64,000 bases of DNA, taken from contig NZ_LXGN01000004.1 in assembly GCF_009372255.1 (NCBI RefSeq), forward strand, positions 108,969 to 172,968, in the 5' to 3' direction. Positions 47,768-55,682 of this stretch are shown piece by piece. Source of the stretch: Acinetobacter guerrae. GTDB lineage: Bacteria > Pseudomonadota > Gammaproteobacteria > Pseudomonadales > Moraxellaceae. The first letter of the stretch is position 1. Every line of letters starts with the position of its first letter. Position numbers and translations under genes: made by a program. The notes under the pieces were generated by a model that was given only the letters and a program-made list of their open reading frames with translations, was not told the origin of the DNA and searched no databases.

Positions 47768-48016
47768 ATGCGTAACGGTATACATCCAGAATATAAAGAA
47801 GTGCTTTTTCATGACACCAATGCAGATGCCTACTTTGTGATTGGTAGCACTATACAAACGAAACAAACACGTGAATATGAAGGCAAAACTTATCCATATA
47901 TCACTTTGGATATTTCTAGTGCATCACATCCGTTTTATACAGGTGAGGTACGTCAGGCTAGCAATGAAGGTCGTGTCGCAAGCTTTAATAAACGTTTTTC
48001 ACGTTTTAAGCGTTAA
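47768..48016 (+). CDS. rpmE2: 50S ribosomal protein L31 type B (zinc-free)
   Basis: Ribosomal protein of 82 residues. It starts [16 protein letters not shown] and has [13 protein letters not shown] and [10 protein letters not shown], matching the YkgM/type B branch. It lacks the CxxC zinc ligands of the standard L31, so it can replace that protein and free zinc during starvation. An excellent SD (TTGGAGAG) precedes the ATG. The upstream palindrome fits Zur control. Confidence 0.95.
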   Translation: MRNGIHPEYKEVLFHDTNADAYFVIGSTIQTKQTREYEGKTYPYITLDISSASHPFYTGEVRQASNEGRVASFNKRFSRFKR

Positions 48017-48054
48017 TCTCGCCTTAAGTTTTTCTTTTTATACTGACCCTATTC

Positions 48055-48097
48055 GAAGCCTAAGCAACTATCTCCTCCACTTAGGCTTCTTTTTTTG
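48055..48097 (+). terminator. rpmE2 terminator
   Basis: GAAGCCTAAG (48055-48064) pairs perfectly with CTTAGGCTTC (48080-48089), followed by eight T. Confidence 0.85.
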
Positions 48098-48273
48098 TCC
48101 AAAATTTAGACCTTGTGTATAAACATCAAGTTATCCACAGTTCTATTCATCTTTTTATAAAAACTCATTCGCACTTTTTCTCACCCTTATTCTTTGAATT
48201 GAATACTGACACCTAGCTATTCAATGCTATGCTTGCTTACACTTTTGACATGTCATTGAATCACGGAAAAATC

Positions 48274-48606
48274 ATGGTACAAGAACTATTGAATCAGCTT
48301 CAACATGGTGAAGCCAAATTTGCTGATGTATTGGCGCATATCGAAGCGCGTTTTGAACATACCGCAACAGCGTTTAAAAATGGTCAACAGCATAATGCTG
48401 CAACTGAAAATCAAGGCAGCGCAAAAGTATTTTCTTTTGCCAAAATTGAAGGTCTTGATCAAGCTCAAACACTAAGCCTGTTTGCAGAACATTATGCGGC
48501 AGTTGTTGCGACACCAGAAGGTACAGATCATCAAAATATTCGTCAGTTTATGCAACATGGCTGGGATGGCGTGAGCTTTGAACATCAGGCTTTAACAGCC
48601 AAATAA
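48274..48606 (+). CDS. HopJ family protein
   Basis: Protein of 110 residues belonging to the family named after the Pseudomonas HopJ type III effector. It contains FEHTATAFKNG and the C-terminal NIRQFMQHGWDGVSFE typical of this family. Most members are in bacteria without type III secretion, so an effector role here is unlikely; function unknown. I chose ATG 48274 (GGA 6 bases upstream) over the in-frame start at 48229, which would add 15 residues. Confidence 0.82.
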   Translation: MVQELLNQLQHGEAKFADVLAHIEARFEHTATAFKNGQQHNAATENQGSAKVFSFAKIEGLDQAQTLSLFAEHYAAVVATPEGTDHQNIRQFMQHGWDGVSFEHQALTAK

Positions 48607-48623
48607 AACAATCTGGTCATAAA

Positions 48624-48651
48624 AAAACCCAGACATCCTGTCTGGGTTTTT
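48624..48651 (+). terminator. terminator after HopJ gene
   Basis: AAAACCCAGACA (48624-48635) pairs perfectly with TGTCTGGGTTTT (48639-48650) around TCC, then T. Confidence 0.88.
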
Positions 48652-48659
48652 CGTATTTA

Positions 48660-49172
48660 CGCTTTAGGGTCAACTCCTGTCATCCCTCACGATCCTGATG
48701 ATTGACTGATTATCGTTGTTTTATGTCTTCGAACATCCTGTTCTGTATGTCTTCATCATAGGAAATTAGCTTGGTGCTGACTATTGGTCATTTTCTATAA
48801 TCGATGTAAGCCAAAACGTACATCGCGAATGATGAAAGTTTATGCTTCAATTATTTCATAAGATTTAGATATTATTTTCAGTTGTTTGCTGCTTGAGAGA
48901 TGAGGAAAACTCAAATTTTAACTGAATCGATCATCTAGCACTCACTTAAGCTACCATAGTGGAGAACCCAGTACACTTGATATGGCAGGTTATACGATGC
49001 GTATCATATTTCAATCCAACGCCACCACATATTAAATAACATGGCAAATACAACTTAAAATATAAAAGTAATATAAAACACTATAAAGCATAGTTTGTTA
49101 AAATTATAGATTAGATGTTATATCAATATCGTTAATATTGAAAAATTCACAGTTCGAGTTCAAATATTCACT
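48660..49172. other. gene-poor AT-rich region downstream of the EAL gene
   Basis: About 510 bases with no supported ORF. One inverted repeat is visible, CGATGTA (48802-48808) with TACATCG (48819-48825). The right half becomes very AT-rich towards the EAL gene. I see no transposase or tRNA remnant. Confidence 0.5.
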
Positions 49173-50690
49173 TTAAAATAATTTTTTAATCTCTGCAACT
49201 GGCAATGATTTATAGAAATACCAACCTTGTATAAGATTAGAACTATTATGTTCATATATATATTTATATTCATCTTCCGACTCTACGCCTTCAAAAACTA
49301 TTTTTTTGTTTAATTTAGATATTGCATTGAGTAGTGAAATAAAAAATAATTTATTTTTATCATCAAATAATCCATTTATGAACAATTTATCTAATTTAAT
49401 TTCATCAAAATCAATTTCTGAAAGCCACTGAATATTTGAAACACCAGTTCCAAAATCATCAAGTGAAATAACAAACCCTTCTTCCTTTGCTTTTTTTGAA
49501 AATAAATTAATACATGTAAAAGATTCGTTTATTTTTTCTGTAATTTCAAGTTTTATCTGACGAGTCAAAATATGATGACTTTTTACTTGCTGGGATAATT
49601 TTGAAATAAATTTAGGATTATTAATCTCAAAATTATTTATATTTATTGATAAATATAAATTCCTATTTTCTGATAAAATATCTTTTAGTTCTTGAAGCGC
49701 TGTATCAATAATGAAAACACTTACTTTGTCATAAAAATAATTTTCTTCAGAAATATTTATAAAAAGTTCTGGTGATACTTGTCCATAAACATGATCTTTC
49801 CATCTAACAAGCACTTCGAAACCAATGATTTCTTTTGTTTTACTCAATACAATCGGCTGATATTCCAAATAAAGTTTTTTATCTTTAACAGCCCTCATTA
49901 ATCTATATTCAATCGTTTTAGACTTATGCTTTTTAAAAAAAATAATATAAGAAACTAGACCACCTATAACAGAAAAAAATAAAGTCAGCGCAGCCAAAAG
50001 AGTATCATTTATAAAAAATATCCCTGTAAAAGGTTTGTTTGTAAATACACAATAAAAATACTTTGTGCTACAAATTTTAGTCGATACAATTTTATGAGGT
50101 AAAAGGCTTTTAAATTTCGAATATTCAATTGTATTTTTAGAATCTTGAAATATATGCATACCATCACTAGATGCCAATTTATAATTAAAACTTGGTGGAA
50201 AATATGAAAATTGACCAAAAATTGAATCAGATGTAATAACTGCTATATTTCCAGATTGAGTAATATCAATGACGTCTTTAGAAAAAACTCTATTTTTAAT
50301 ATTACTATAAAATTTATATTTTTTTGGAGTTTCAAAATTTGGTGGAGGTAATTGTACTTTTTCCTTTAGCAACCCTTGATTAGCAGTACAAACCATAACA
50401 CCGTTTTCTAGAAAACCAATATCTTCGACATATCTTGACCCTGAAACAATGTATCTTAGTTTTTGAATATTATCACTACTACAGGATGTTACTTTTAAAT
50501 GATCAGCTAGATGAAATGAAGAAACAATTTGATCTGTAACAGTATCAGCTTGTTTTAATAATTTAGTAGAATATTCGTGTTGATCTACAGCAGAATTTTT
50601 ATAAACTATAATATTACCAATCAAATAAAATAATAATGTAGATATAACAGCACCTAAAAGGATCCAACGTTTTAAACCATATATTTTCAC
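49173..50690 (-). CDS. CSS-motif and EAL domain c-di-GMP phosphodiesterase
   Basis: Membrane protein of 505 residues. It has an N-terminal helix (about 6-26), a periplasmic CSS-motif domain with TSCSSDNIQ, a second helix near 228-250 and a cytoplasmic EAL domain. The EAL signature reads EVLVRW, and the catalytic DDFGTG and KLDKLFI are intact, so it should cleave cyclic di-GMP. In the family, Cys pairs in the CSS domain respond to periplasmic redox state. I chose GTG 50690 (AGGG 6 bases upstream) over GTG 50729. The gene is markedly more AT-rich than its neighbours. Confidence 0.88.
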   Translation of the reverse strand: MKIYGLKRWILLGAVISTLLFYLIGNIIVYKNSAVDQHEYSTKLLKQADTVTDQIVSSFHLADHLKVTSCSSDNIQKLRYIVSGSRYVEDIGFLENGVMVCTANQGLLKEKVQLPPPNFETPKKYKFYSNIKNRVFSKDVIDITQSGNIAVITSDSIFGQFSYFPPSFNYKLASSDGMHIFQDSKNTIEYSKFKSLLPHKIVSTKICSTKYFYCVFTNKPFTGIFFINDTLLAALTLFFSVIGGLVSYIIFFKKHKSKTIEYRLMRAVKDKKLYLEYQPIVLSKTKEIIGFEVLVRWKDHVYGQVSPELFINISEENYFYDKVSVFIIDTALQELKDILSENRNLYLSININNFEINNPKFISKLSQQVKSHHILTRQIKLEITEKINESFTCINLFSKKAKEEGFVISLDDFGTGVSNIQWLSEIDFDEIKLDKLFINGLFDDKNKLFFISLLNAISKLNKKIVFEGVESEDEYKYIYEHNSSNLIQGWYFYKSLPVAEIKKLF

Positions 50691-51170
50691 GTCTATCCCT
50701 TCATTTAAATGAACTAGAATTCTTAACACTAATATTCATATCATTTTGATCATCCATCTTTCTGATAATCAGATGACAGCATTGATAGGAACTCTTAGGC
50801 TTACGAAACATTATTTGTAATCTCTTCGTTGAATCCAAATGATGAAAAGAAGTCGATAGACGATAAGTAGCATGACCAATAAGTAGATTTTTACTTCACT
50901 ATGAAAATTTTCTAAAATTTACACAATACAACTTATGCGAAACGATTATCTTAGAAACAATTTAAATTTTCTACTATATCAAAGTATGTGATTCTAAAGC
51001 TCATCACAATAGAACGCGCTAATTTTAATAATTATAAACGCGATTGAGCAAGTTACTGACATGAATTCAAGCAAAATTTTACATTTTAGAGACTTAAAAG
51101 AAAAATTTGTATCTATCCAAAATAATATTCTCTGAAAAATACAGATGGTATTTTTAATGAGAAAATAGTG
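50691..51170. other. AT-rich intergenic region upstream of the EAL gene
   Basis: About 480 bases without a supported ORF or clear structure between the start of the EAL gene and the end of the flavin reductase gene. Together with the region beyond the EAL gene it makes a roughly 2.5 kb AT-rich stretch. Confidence 0.45.
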
Positions 51171-51674
51171 TTATGCGCTTTCAGTCTGCTTCACATGTTG
51201 CCCCACCTGATGATAATCACGATTAAAATAAACTAAACTTTGTGCATGTTGACTCTGTTGAATCGCAACAATACGGCACATAAAAATCGTATGTGTTCCA
51301 ACTGCTTGAACCTGATCAATTTCACAATCAAAATTTACCAGAGCATCTTTTAAAACAGGTGCACCTGTTTCTAGCTCTGTCCAAACACCATGTTCAAATC
51401 TTTGCTCAGGACTTAGTTTTGATGCAAATGCTTGAGAAATATGCTGATGATGTGCGCCTAAAACATTCACAGTTAAAATTTTATTTTCTAAAAAATGCCC
51501 GTGAGAACTCGATGTTTTATTCATACAAACTAATAATGTCGGTGGCGTATCTGTAACACTACACACCGCAGATGCAGTAAATCCATAACGACCCGACAAA
51601 CCTGCCGTCGTCACCACACTCACTGCACTGGTTAACATCGACATTGCATTTCTAAAGTCCGATGCTTCAATCAT
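51171..51674 (-). CDS. flavin reductase family protein
   Basis: FMN-binding split-barrel protein of 167 residues resembling HpaC/RutF. SAVSVVTTAG, GFTASAVCSVTDTPPTLLVCMN and the later DCEIDQVQAVGTHTIFMCRI are typical. Such proteins use NAD(P)H to make reduced flavin for a partner oxygenase. I chose ATG 51674 (AGGA 8 bases upstream) over GTG 51689. It is the third gene after mesX and mesD in one direction, about 80 bases behind mesD, so it may supply electrons to that system (inference). Confidence 0.85.
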   Translation of the reverse strand: MIEASDFRNAMSMLTSAVSVVTTAGLSGRYGFTASAVCSVTDTPPTLLVCMNKTSSSHGHFLENKILTVNVLGAHHQHISQAFASKLSPEQRFEHGVWTELETGAPVLKDALVNFDCEIDQVQAVGTHTIFMCRIVAIQQSQHAQSLVYFNRDYHQVGQHVKQTESA

Positions 51675-51754
51675 GATTTTATTCCTCACAAAAGTTGACA
51701 GTTTGATCCTATCTTGAGATCAAACTGCTCACCCTTTACATCTAACAATACCGA

Positions 51755-52789
51755 TTATGACCCGCTTGAAAGTTCTTTTCGGATGATTTCTGCGCCTGCA
51801 CTAAGTGCTTGCAATTTGCCTCTCGCAATATCACGAGATAAAGGTGTCATGCCGCAGTTGGTCGATGGATAAAGTTTATCTGCATCCACAAACTGAAGGG
51901 CTTTACGTAAGGTATCCGCCACTTCTTCAGGCGTTTCAATAGTATTGGTCGCCACATCAATCGCGCCCACCATGACTTTTTTACCGCGAATTAGTTCTAT
52001 CAGATCCATTGGCACACGGGAATTGTGACATTCCAGTGAGATAATGTCGATTTTAGATTGTTGCAGTTTAGGAAAAGCCTCTTCGTATTGACGCCATTCT
52101 GAGCCTAAAGTCTTTTTCCAGTCAGTATTGGCTTTAATACCATAGCCATAGCAAATATGTACGGCAGTTTCACATTTAAGACCTTCAAGCGCGCGTTCTA
52201 AGGTGGCAACACCCCAATCATTCACTTCGTCAAAAAATACGTTAAATGCAGGTTCATCAAACTGGATAATATCGACACCCGCGGCCTCTAACTCCAAAGC
52301 TTCCTGATTTAAAATTTTGGCAAATTCCCAAGCCAGTTTTTCACGACTTTTATAATGCGCATCATATAGCGTATCAATCATGGTCATTGGACCAGGTAAC
52401 GCCCATTTAATCGGTTGATTGGTTTGCTGACGTAAAAACTTGGCATCTTCTACAAAAACTGGTTTTTGACGAGAAACCGCACCCACAACTGTAGGTACAC
52501 TTGCATCATAACGATTACGGATCCGAACTGTTTCACGTTTTTCAAAGTCAACACCATCAAGATGTTCAATGAAAGTCGTGACAAAATGTTGGCGGGTTTG
52601 CTCACCATCGCTGACAATATCAATCCCTGCATGCAACTGTTCTTGTAAGGAAACCAACAGCGCATCTTTTTTGCCTTGCGCCAGTTCATCCCCTTGTAAT
52701 TTCCACGGTGACCAGAGTTTTTCAGGTTCTGCAATCCAAGACGGTTTTGGGAGGCTGCCCGCAGTTGAGGTCGGTAATAAACGTTTCAT
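51755..52789 (-). CDS. mesD: MesD-type core methionine synthase (folate-independent MetE-like)
   Basis: Protein of 344 residues equal to the catalytic C-terminal barrel of MetE without the folate-binding N-terminal half. Zinc ligands are visible as His and Cys in VHICYG, Glu in SLECHN and Cys in TNCGMT; IQFDEPAF is the homocysteine-site segment. Adjacency to a DUF1852 gene identifies the MesD branch, described in Acinetobacter baylyi as needing oxygen and the DUF1852 protein MesX. The methyl donor is not firmly known. The start ATG 52789 has only a weak SD. Confidence 0.88.
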   Translation of the reverse strand: MKRLLPTSTAGSLPKPSWIAEPEKLWSPWKLQGDELAQGKKDALLVSLQEQLHAGIDIVSDGEQTRQHFVTTFIEHLDGVDFEKRETVRIRNRYDASVPTVVGAVSRQKPVFVEDAKFLRQQTNQPIKWALPGPMTMIDTLYDAHYKSREKLAWEFAKILNQEALELEAAGVDIIQFDEPAFNVFFDEVNDWGVATLERALEGLKCETAVHICYGYGIKANTDWKKTLGSEWRQYEEAFPKLQQSKIDIISLECHNSRVPMDLIELIRGKKVMVGAIDVATNTIETPEEVADTLRKALQFVDADKLYPSTNCGMTPLSRDIARGKLQALSAGAEIIRKELSSGS

Positions 52790-52813
52790 AATCAATTATC
52801 TTCTATCTTAGGG

Positions 52814-53839
52814 TTAAACGGCAGCGCAGTTTTTTTCAGAATCACTTTTATCTGAGTCACTTGTATCAGCGTAATTGGCAGCCCATCGCTCAAGAATCGT
52901 ATGATATGGCTTGATGAAATATTCTTCAGTCCATTTACCTTGTTTAACGGCTAACTGACTACGTTCTTCTCGGTCATAGACAATTCGGGTTAATGAATAA
53001 TCCTGATGTTTCAGACTCGGTTGATAGATTTGTCCGGCAGCAGCATTTGCGTTGTAAATCTCTGGACGGTAAATCTTTTGAAAGGTTTCCATCGTGCTAA
53101 TCGTGCCAATTAGCTCAAGATCTGTGTAGTCACTGAGCAAATCTCCACGGAAATAAAATGCCAATGGTGCAACGCTATTTTTAGGCATAAAGTAACGTAC
53201 CTTTAAGCCCATTTTTGCAAAATATTCATCAGTTAAAGAATATGCATCTTGCTCATATTCCACCCCTAATACAGGGTGTTCATTCATGGTACGACGATAA
53301 GTCTTAGTGGTTGAAACACTGAGACAAATCACAGGTTGTTTCGTAAAATTATCTTTGAATGTATCTGAATTAACAAAAGATTTAAAAATTTTGCCATGAA
53401 GCTCACCATAGTTTTCTGGCGTACTAAATTTAGCTTGATCTTTATTATGTTCGAGTAGCAACACGCTAAAATCGTAATCTCTGACATAAGACGAAAAGTT
53501 GTTTCCAACAATGCCTTCAATACGTTGATTCGTTTTGTGATCAACAATATTGGTTTTTAAGATTTCAATCGTCGGGAAAGTCTCGCCATTACCTTCAACA
53601 TCAATATCAACCGAAATGATATCAAGTTCTACAGAATAACGATCAGCTTTTGGATTATCCCAATGCGCCAATGAGTTGAAACGATTGTCGATCATTTTTA
53701 AGGTATTGCGCAAATTCTCTTGACGACTCGCTCCTCTCGCCAAATTCGCAAAATTAGTAGTAAGACGTGTATTGTCTGAAGGATGATAATTTTCATCAAA
53801 ACGAATGCGTTTTATCGCAAATGTAAATTCTTGGCTCAT
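52814..53839 (-). CDS. mesX: MesX, DUF1852 protein required by MesD
   Basis: Protein of 341 residues recognised as DUF1852, for example FAIKRIRFDENYHPSDNTR, LTTNFANLARG and the C-terminal YFIKPYHTILERWAANYAD. The published MesD/MesX work found it necessary for methionine synthesis by MesD in the absence of other synthases. No cofactor motif is obvious to me. Its stop is 24 bases before the mesD start, so both are on one mRNA. It ends in an acidic Ser/Asp tail (DTSDSDKSDSEKN). Confidence 0.88.
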   Translation of the reverse strand: MSQEFTFAIKRIRFDENYHPSDNTRLTTNFANLARGASRQENLRNTLKMIDNRFNSLAHWDNPKADRYSVELDIISVDIDVEGNGETFPTIEILKTNIVDHKTNQRIEGIVGNNFSSYVRDYDFSVLLLEHNKDQAKFSTPENYGELHGKIFKSFVNSDTFKDNFTKQPVICLSVSTTKTYRRTMNEHPVLGVEYEQDAYSLTDEYFAKMGLKVRYFMPKNSVAPLAFYFRGDLLSDYTDLELIGTISTMETFQKIYRPEIYNANAAAGQIYQPSLKHQDYSLTRIVYDREERSQLAVKQGKWTEEYFIKPYHTILERWAANYADTSDSDKSDSEKNCAAV

Positions 53840-53917
53840 TTTAATCTGCTACCCAAATCTCTATGTTGCAATTTATACCCAAATCACGACATGAATAAAA
53901 ACGATTTAGTTTCAACA

Positions 53918-53940
53918 AAAGATGAGCCAAATTCATCTTT
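53918..53940 (-). promoter_or_regulatory. inverted repeat upstream of mesX, possible MetR-like site
   Basis: AAAGATGA (53918-53925) and TCATCTTT (53933-53940) form a perfect 8-base inverted repeat with 7 bases between, about 80 bases before mesX. On the minus strand its core TGAATTTGGCTCA differs by one base from the MetR pattern TGAAnnnnnTTCA. Confidence 0.35.
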
Positions 53941-54189
53941 ATAAATAGGGTCACAGCTTTAGCTCAATGTTGCGCTCACTAGATGTAAGATTACGATCCA
54001 GAAAACAACCACAAAAAAACAAAATACGATGTGAAAATTTGAACGATTAAACATTCACATTTTTAGATATTTTTAAAATTTATATAAAATTCAAAATATT
54101 AACCAACTTATAAATATTGTATTTTACGATTTATATGCAAACTAAAATTAGCATAATCCCCTTATCCCAAATACTTAAAATTTTAGTCA

Positions 54190-54225
54190 AAATGTTCCAG
54201 CAATTTGCATACTGGAACGTTTTTC
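54190..54225. terminator. hairpin terminator in the mesX-GFA intergenic region
   Basis: GTTCCAG (54194-54200) pairs with CTGGAAC (54212-54218), extended by AA-T/G-TT pairs, with the better T run on the plus strand (54220-54224). The only clear gene ending here is the minus-strand GFA gene. Between this hairpin and mesX (53840-54189) the sequence is very AT-rich with no supported gene. Confidence 0.6.
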
Positions 54226-54294
54226 ATAATCTATTTAAATCTGATTCAAATCTGCTATTCGATAAGTTGTAGAAAATATATAGGCTTTATCGAA

Positions 54295-54708
54295 TTAAGG
54301 TCGTTCAGCATACTGTGGCAGATCATCGCGAATACAATCCCATTCTGCTTTATGCGCAGTAAAAATATGCATACTTGGCTTTTGCTCAATCTTGGTATCT
54401 AAAGTCCCAATCCGCAACCGATAAAATTCTGGCGTATCCGCTTTAATGCTCATAATTGGTGAACCACATTCACTACAGAAACAACGCTGCGTGGTCGGGG
54501 TAGAATGATATTTTTTTAGCAGATGTTCGCCTTGCACAATTTTAAAATCATTTACATGCACAGGCGTATTGGTGGCATATGCAGTGCCATTGGCTTTACG
54601 GCAGCGTTGGCAATGGCACTGAATAATATCGCCCAGTCCATTACCCGAAATCTCATAACGAATGCCTTGACATAAACAGCTTCCAGACAAAATTGTACCT
54701 TGTGACAT
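54295..54708 (-). CDS. GFA family zinc protein
   Basis: Protein of 137 residues related to glutathione-dependent formaldehyde-activating enzyme (Gfa). Zinc cysteines are visible as CLC (residues 11-13), CHCQRC and CFCSECGSP, arranged as in the family. Most members are not true Gfa, so a catalytic role is uncertain. AAGG lies 7 to 8 bases before the ATG at 54708; the ATG at 54711 is also possible. Confidence 0.87.
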   Translation of the reverse strand: MSQGTILSGSCLCQGIRYEISGNGLGDIIQCHCQRCRKANGTAYATNTPVHVNDFKIVQGEHLLKKYHSTPTTQRCFCSECGSPIMSIKADTPEFYRLRIGTLDTKIEQKPSMHIFTAHKAEWDCIRDDLPQYAERP

Positions 54709-54889
54709 CATCAATTCCTTGCATTTATATGTATAGATTCAATTCAGTAAAAATGATAAACCATACTAAAGATTAAAACTTCGATTTTAAGCTATCATAG
54801 AAAGAGATAACTCAACTGAGAAAAAATTTTCAATAAAATCCGATCCTGTCAAACCTTATGCTATAGATGAATCAACTATAAATCACAAT

Positions 54890-55645
54890 ATGAATCATGA
54901 TATAAAATTTAAATTCATTAAAGCTGATCTAGCTTTATCAGATTATGTCGAAAGTTTTTGGATGTTGCATAATGGCTCTGATGAAGCTAAAGAAATCATT
55001 GTCTTACCTGATGGTCGTATGGATTTGACCTTATCTCAATCTTCGATACAGCCCTTTCAGATTGTATGTTCAGGACTTGAAACCCAACCGCAACCCGTTA
55101 TTTTACAAGCCAATACATTAATCTTTGCGATCAGTTTTAAGTTATTGGCGGTGGAATACCTTCTAGGAAAATCTATTTCTAATTTGCTCAATGATGCAGA
55201 ACATCTGCCTGCAAAATTTTGGGATTTTGACCCCTCAGATTTACTGGATTTTGAGTTATTTTGTAAAAAAGCCTCGGAAAAAATACATTCTCTTTTGCCA
55301 CAACAGATCGATTCGAGAAAACAAAAATTATTTCAATTACTTTATCAATCCCACGGTGATTTAAGCGTCTCCTACATTTCAGAACAGACCCATTGGAGTC
55401 AACGCCAAATTCATCGCTACTTTACTGAAAATTTTGGAATTTCATTAAAAAAATATTGTGATATTTTACGCTTTAGGACATCTTTTGAACCCATTAAAAA
55501 AGGGCAATTATTTCCTGAACAGCATTTTGCTGATCAATCGCATTTTATCAAACATATCAAAAGATTCTCTGGCGTATCTCCCAAACAGCTCAAGCTCAAC
55601 CAAAATGACCGATTTATACAATTCTTAGTTTCTCCATCCGAATAA
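54890..55645 (+). CDS. AraC family transcriptional regulator
   Basis: Regulator of 251 residues. The N-terminal ~120 residues resemble the DUF6597 sensor-like domain (YVESFWMLHNGS, IIVLPDGRMDLT). The C-terminal HTH has SYISEQTHWSQRQIHRYFTE and the family end FADQSHFIKHIKRFSGVSP. It precedes a TetX-like monooxygenase gene by 37 bases in the same direction, so they probably share an mRNA and a function. No strong SD is visible. Confidence 0.82.
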   Translation: MNHDIKFKFIKADLALSDYVESFWMLHNGSDEAKEIIVLPDGRMDLTLSQSSIQPFQIVCSGLETQPQPVILQANTLIFAISFKLLAVEYLLGKSISNLLNDAEHLPAKFWDFDPSDLLDFELFCKKASEKIHSLLPQQIDSRKQKLFQLLYQSHGDLSVSYISEQTHWSQRQIHRYFTENFGISLKKYCDILRFRTSFEPIKKGQLFPEQHFADQSHFIKHIKRFSGVSPKQLKLNQNDRFIQFLVSPSE

Positions 55646-55682
55646 AGTATTCCTATATTCAAAACCGCCGTCTGGAAACATC

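Noticed and set aside
48274..48606. HopJ protein as a type III secreted effector
   Set aside because: No secretion system genes are near, and the family is widespread in bacteria without type III secretion.
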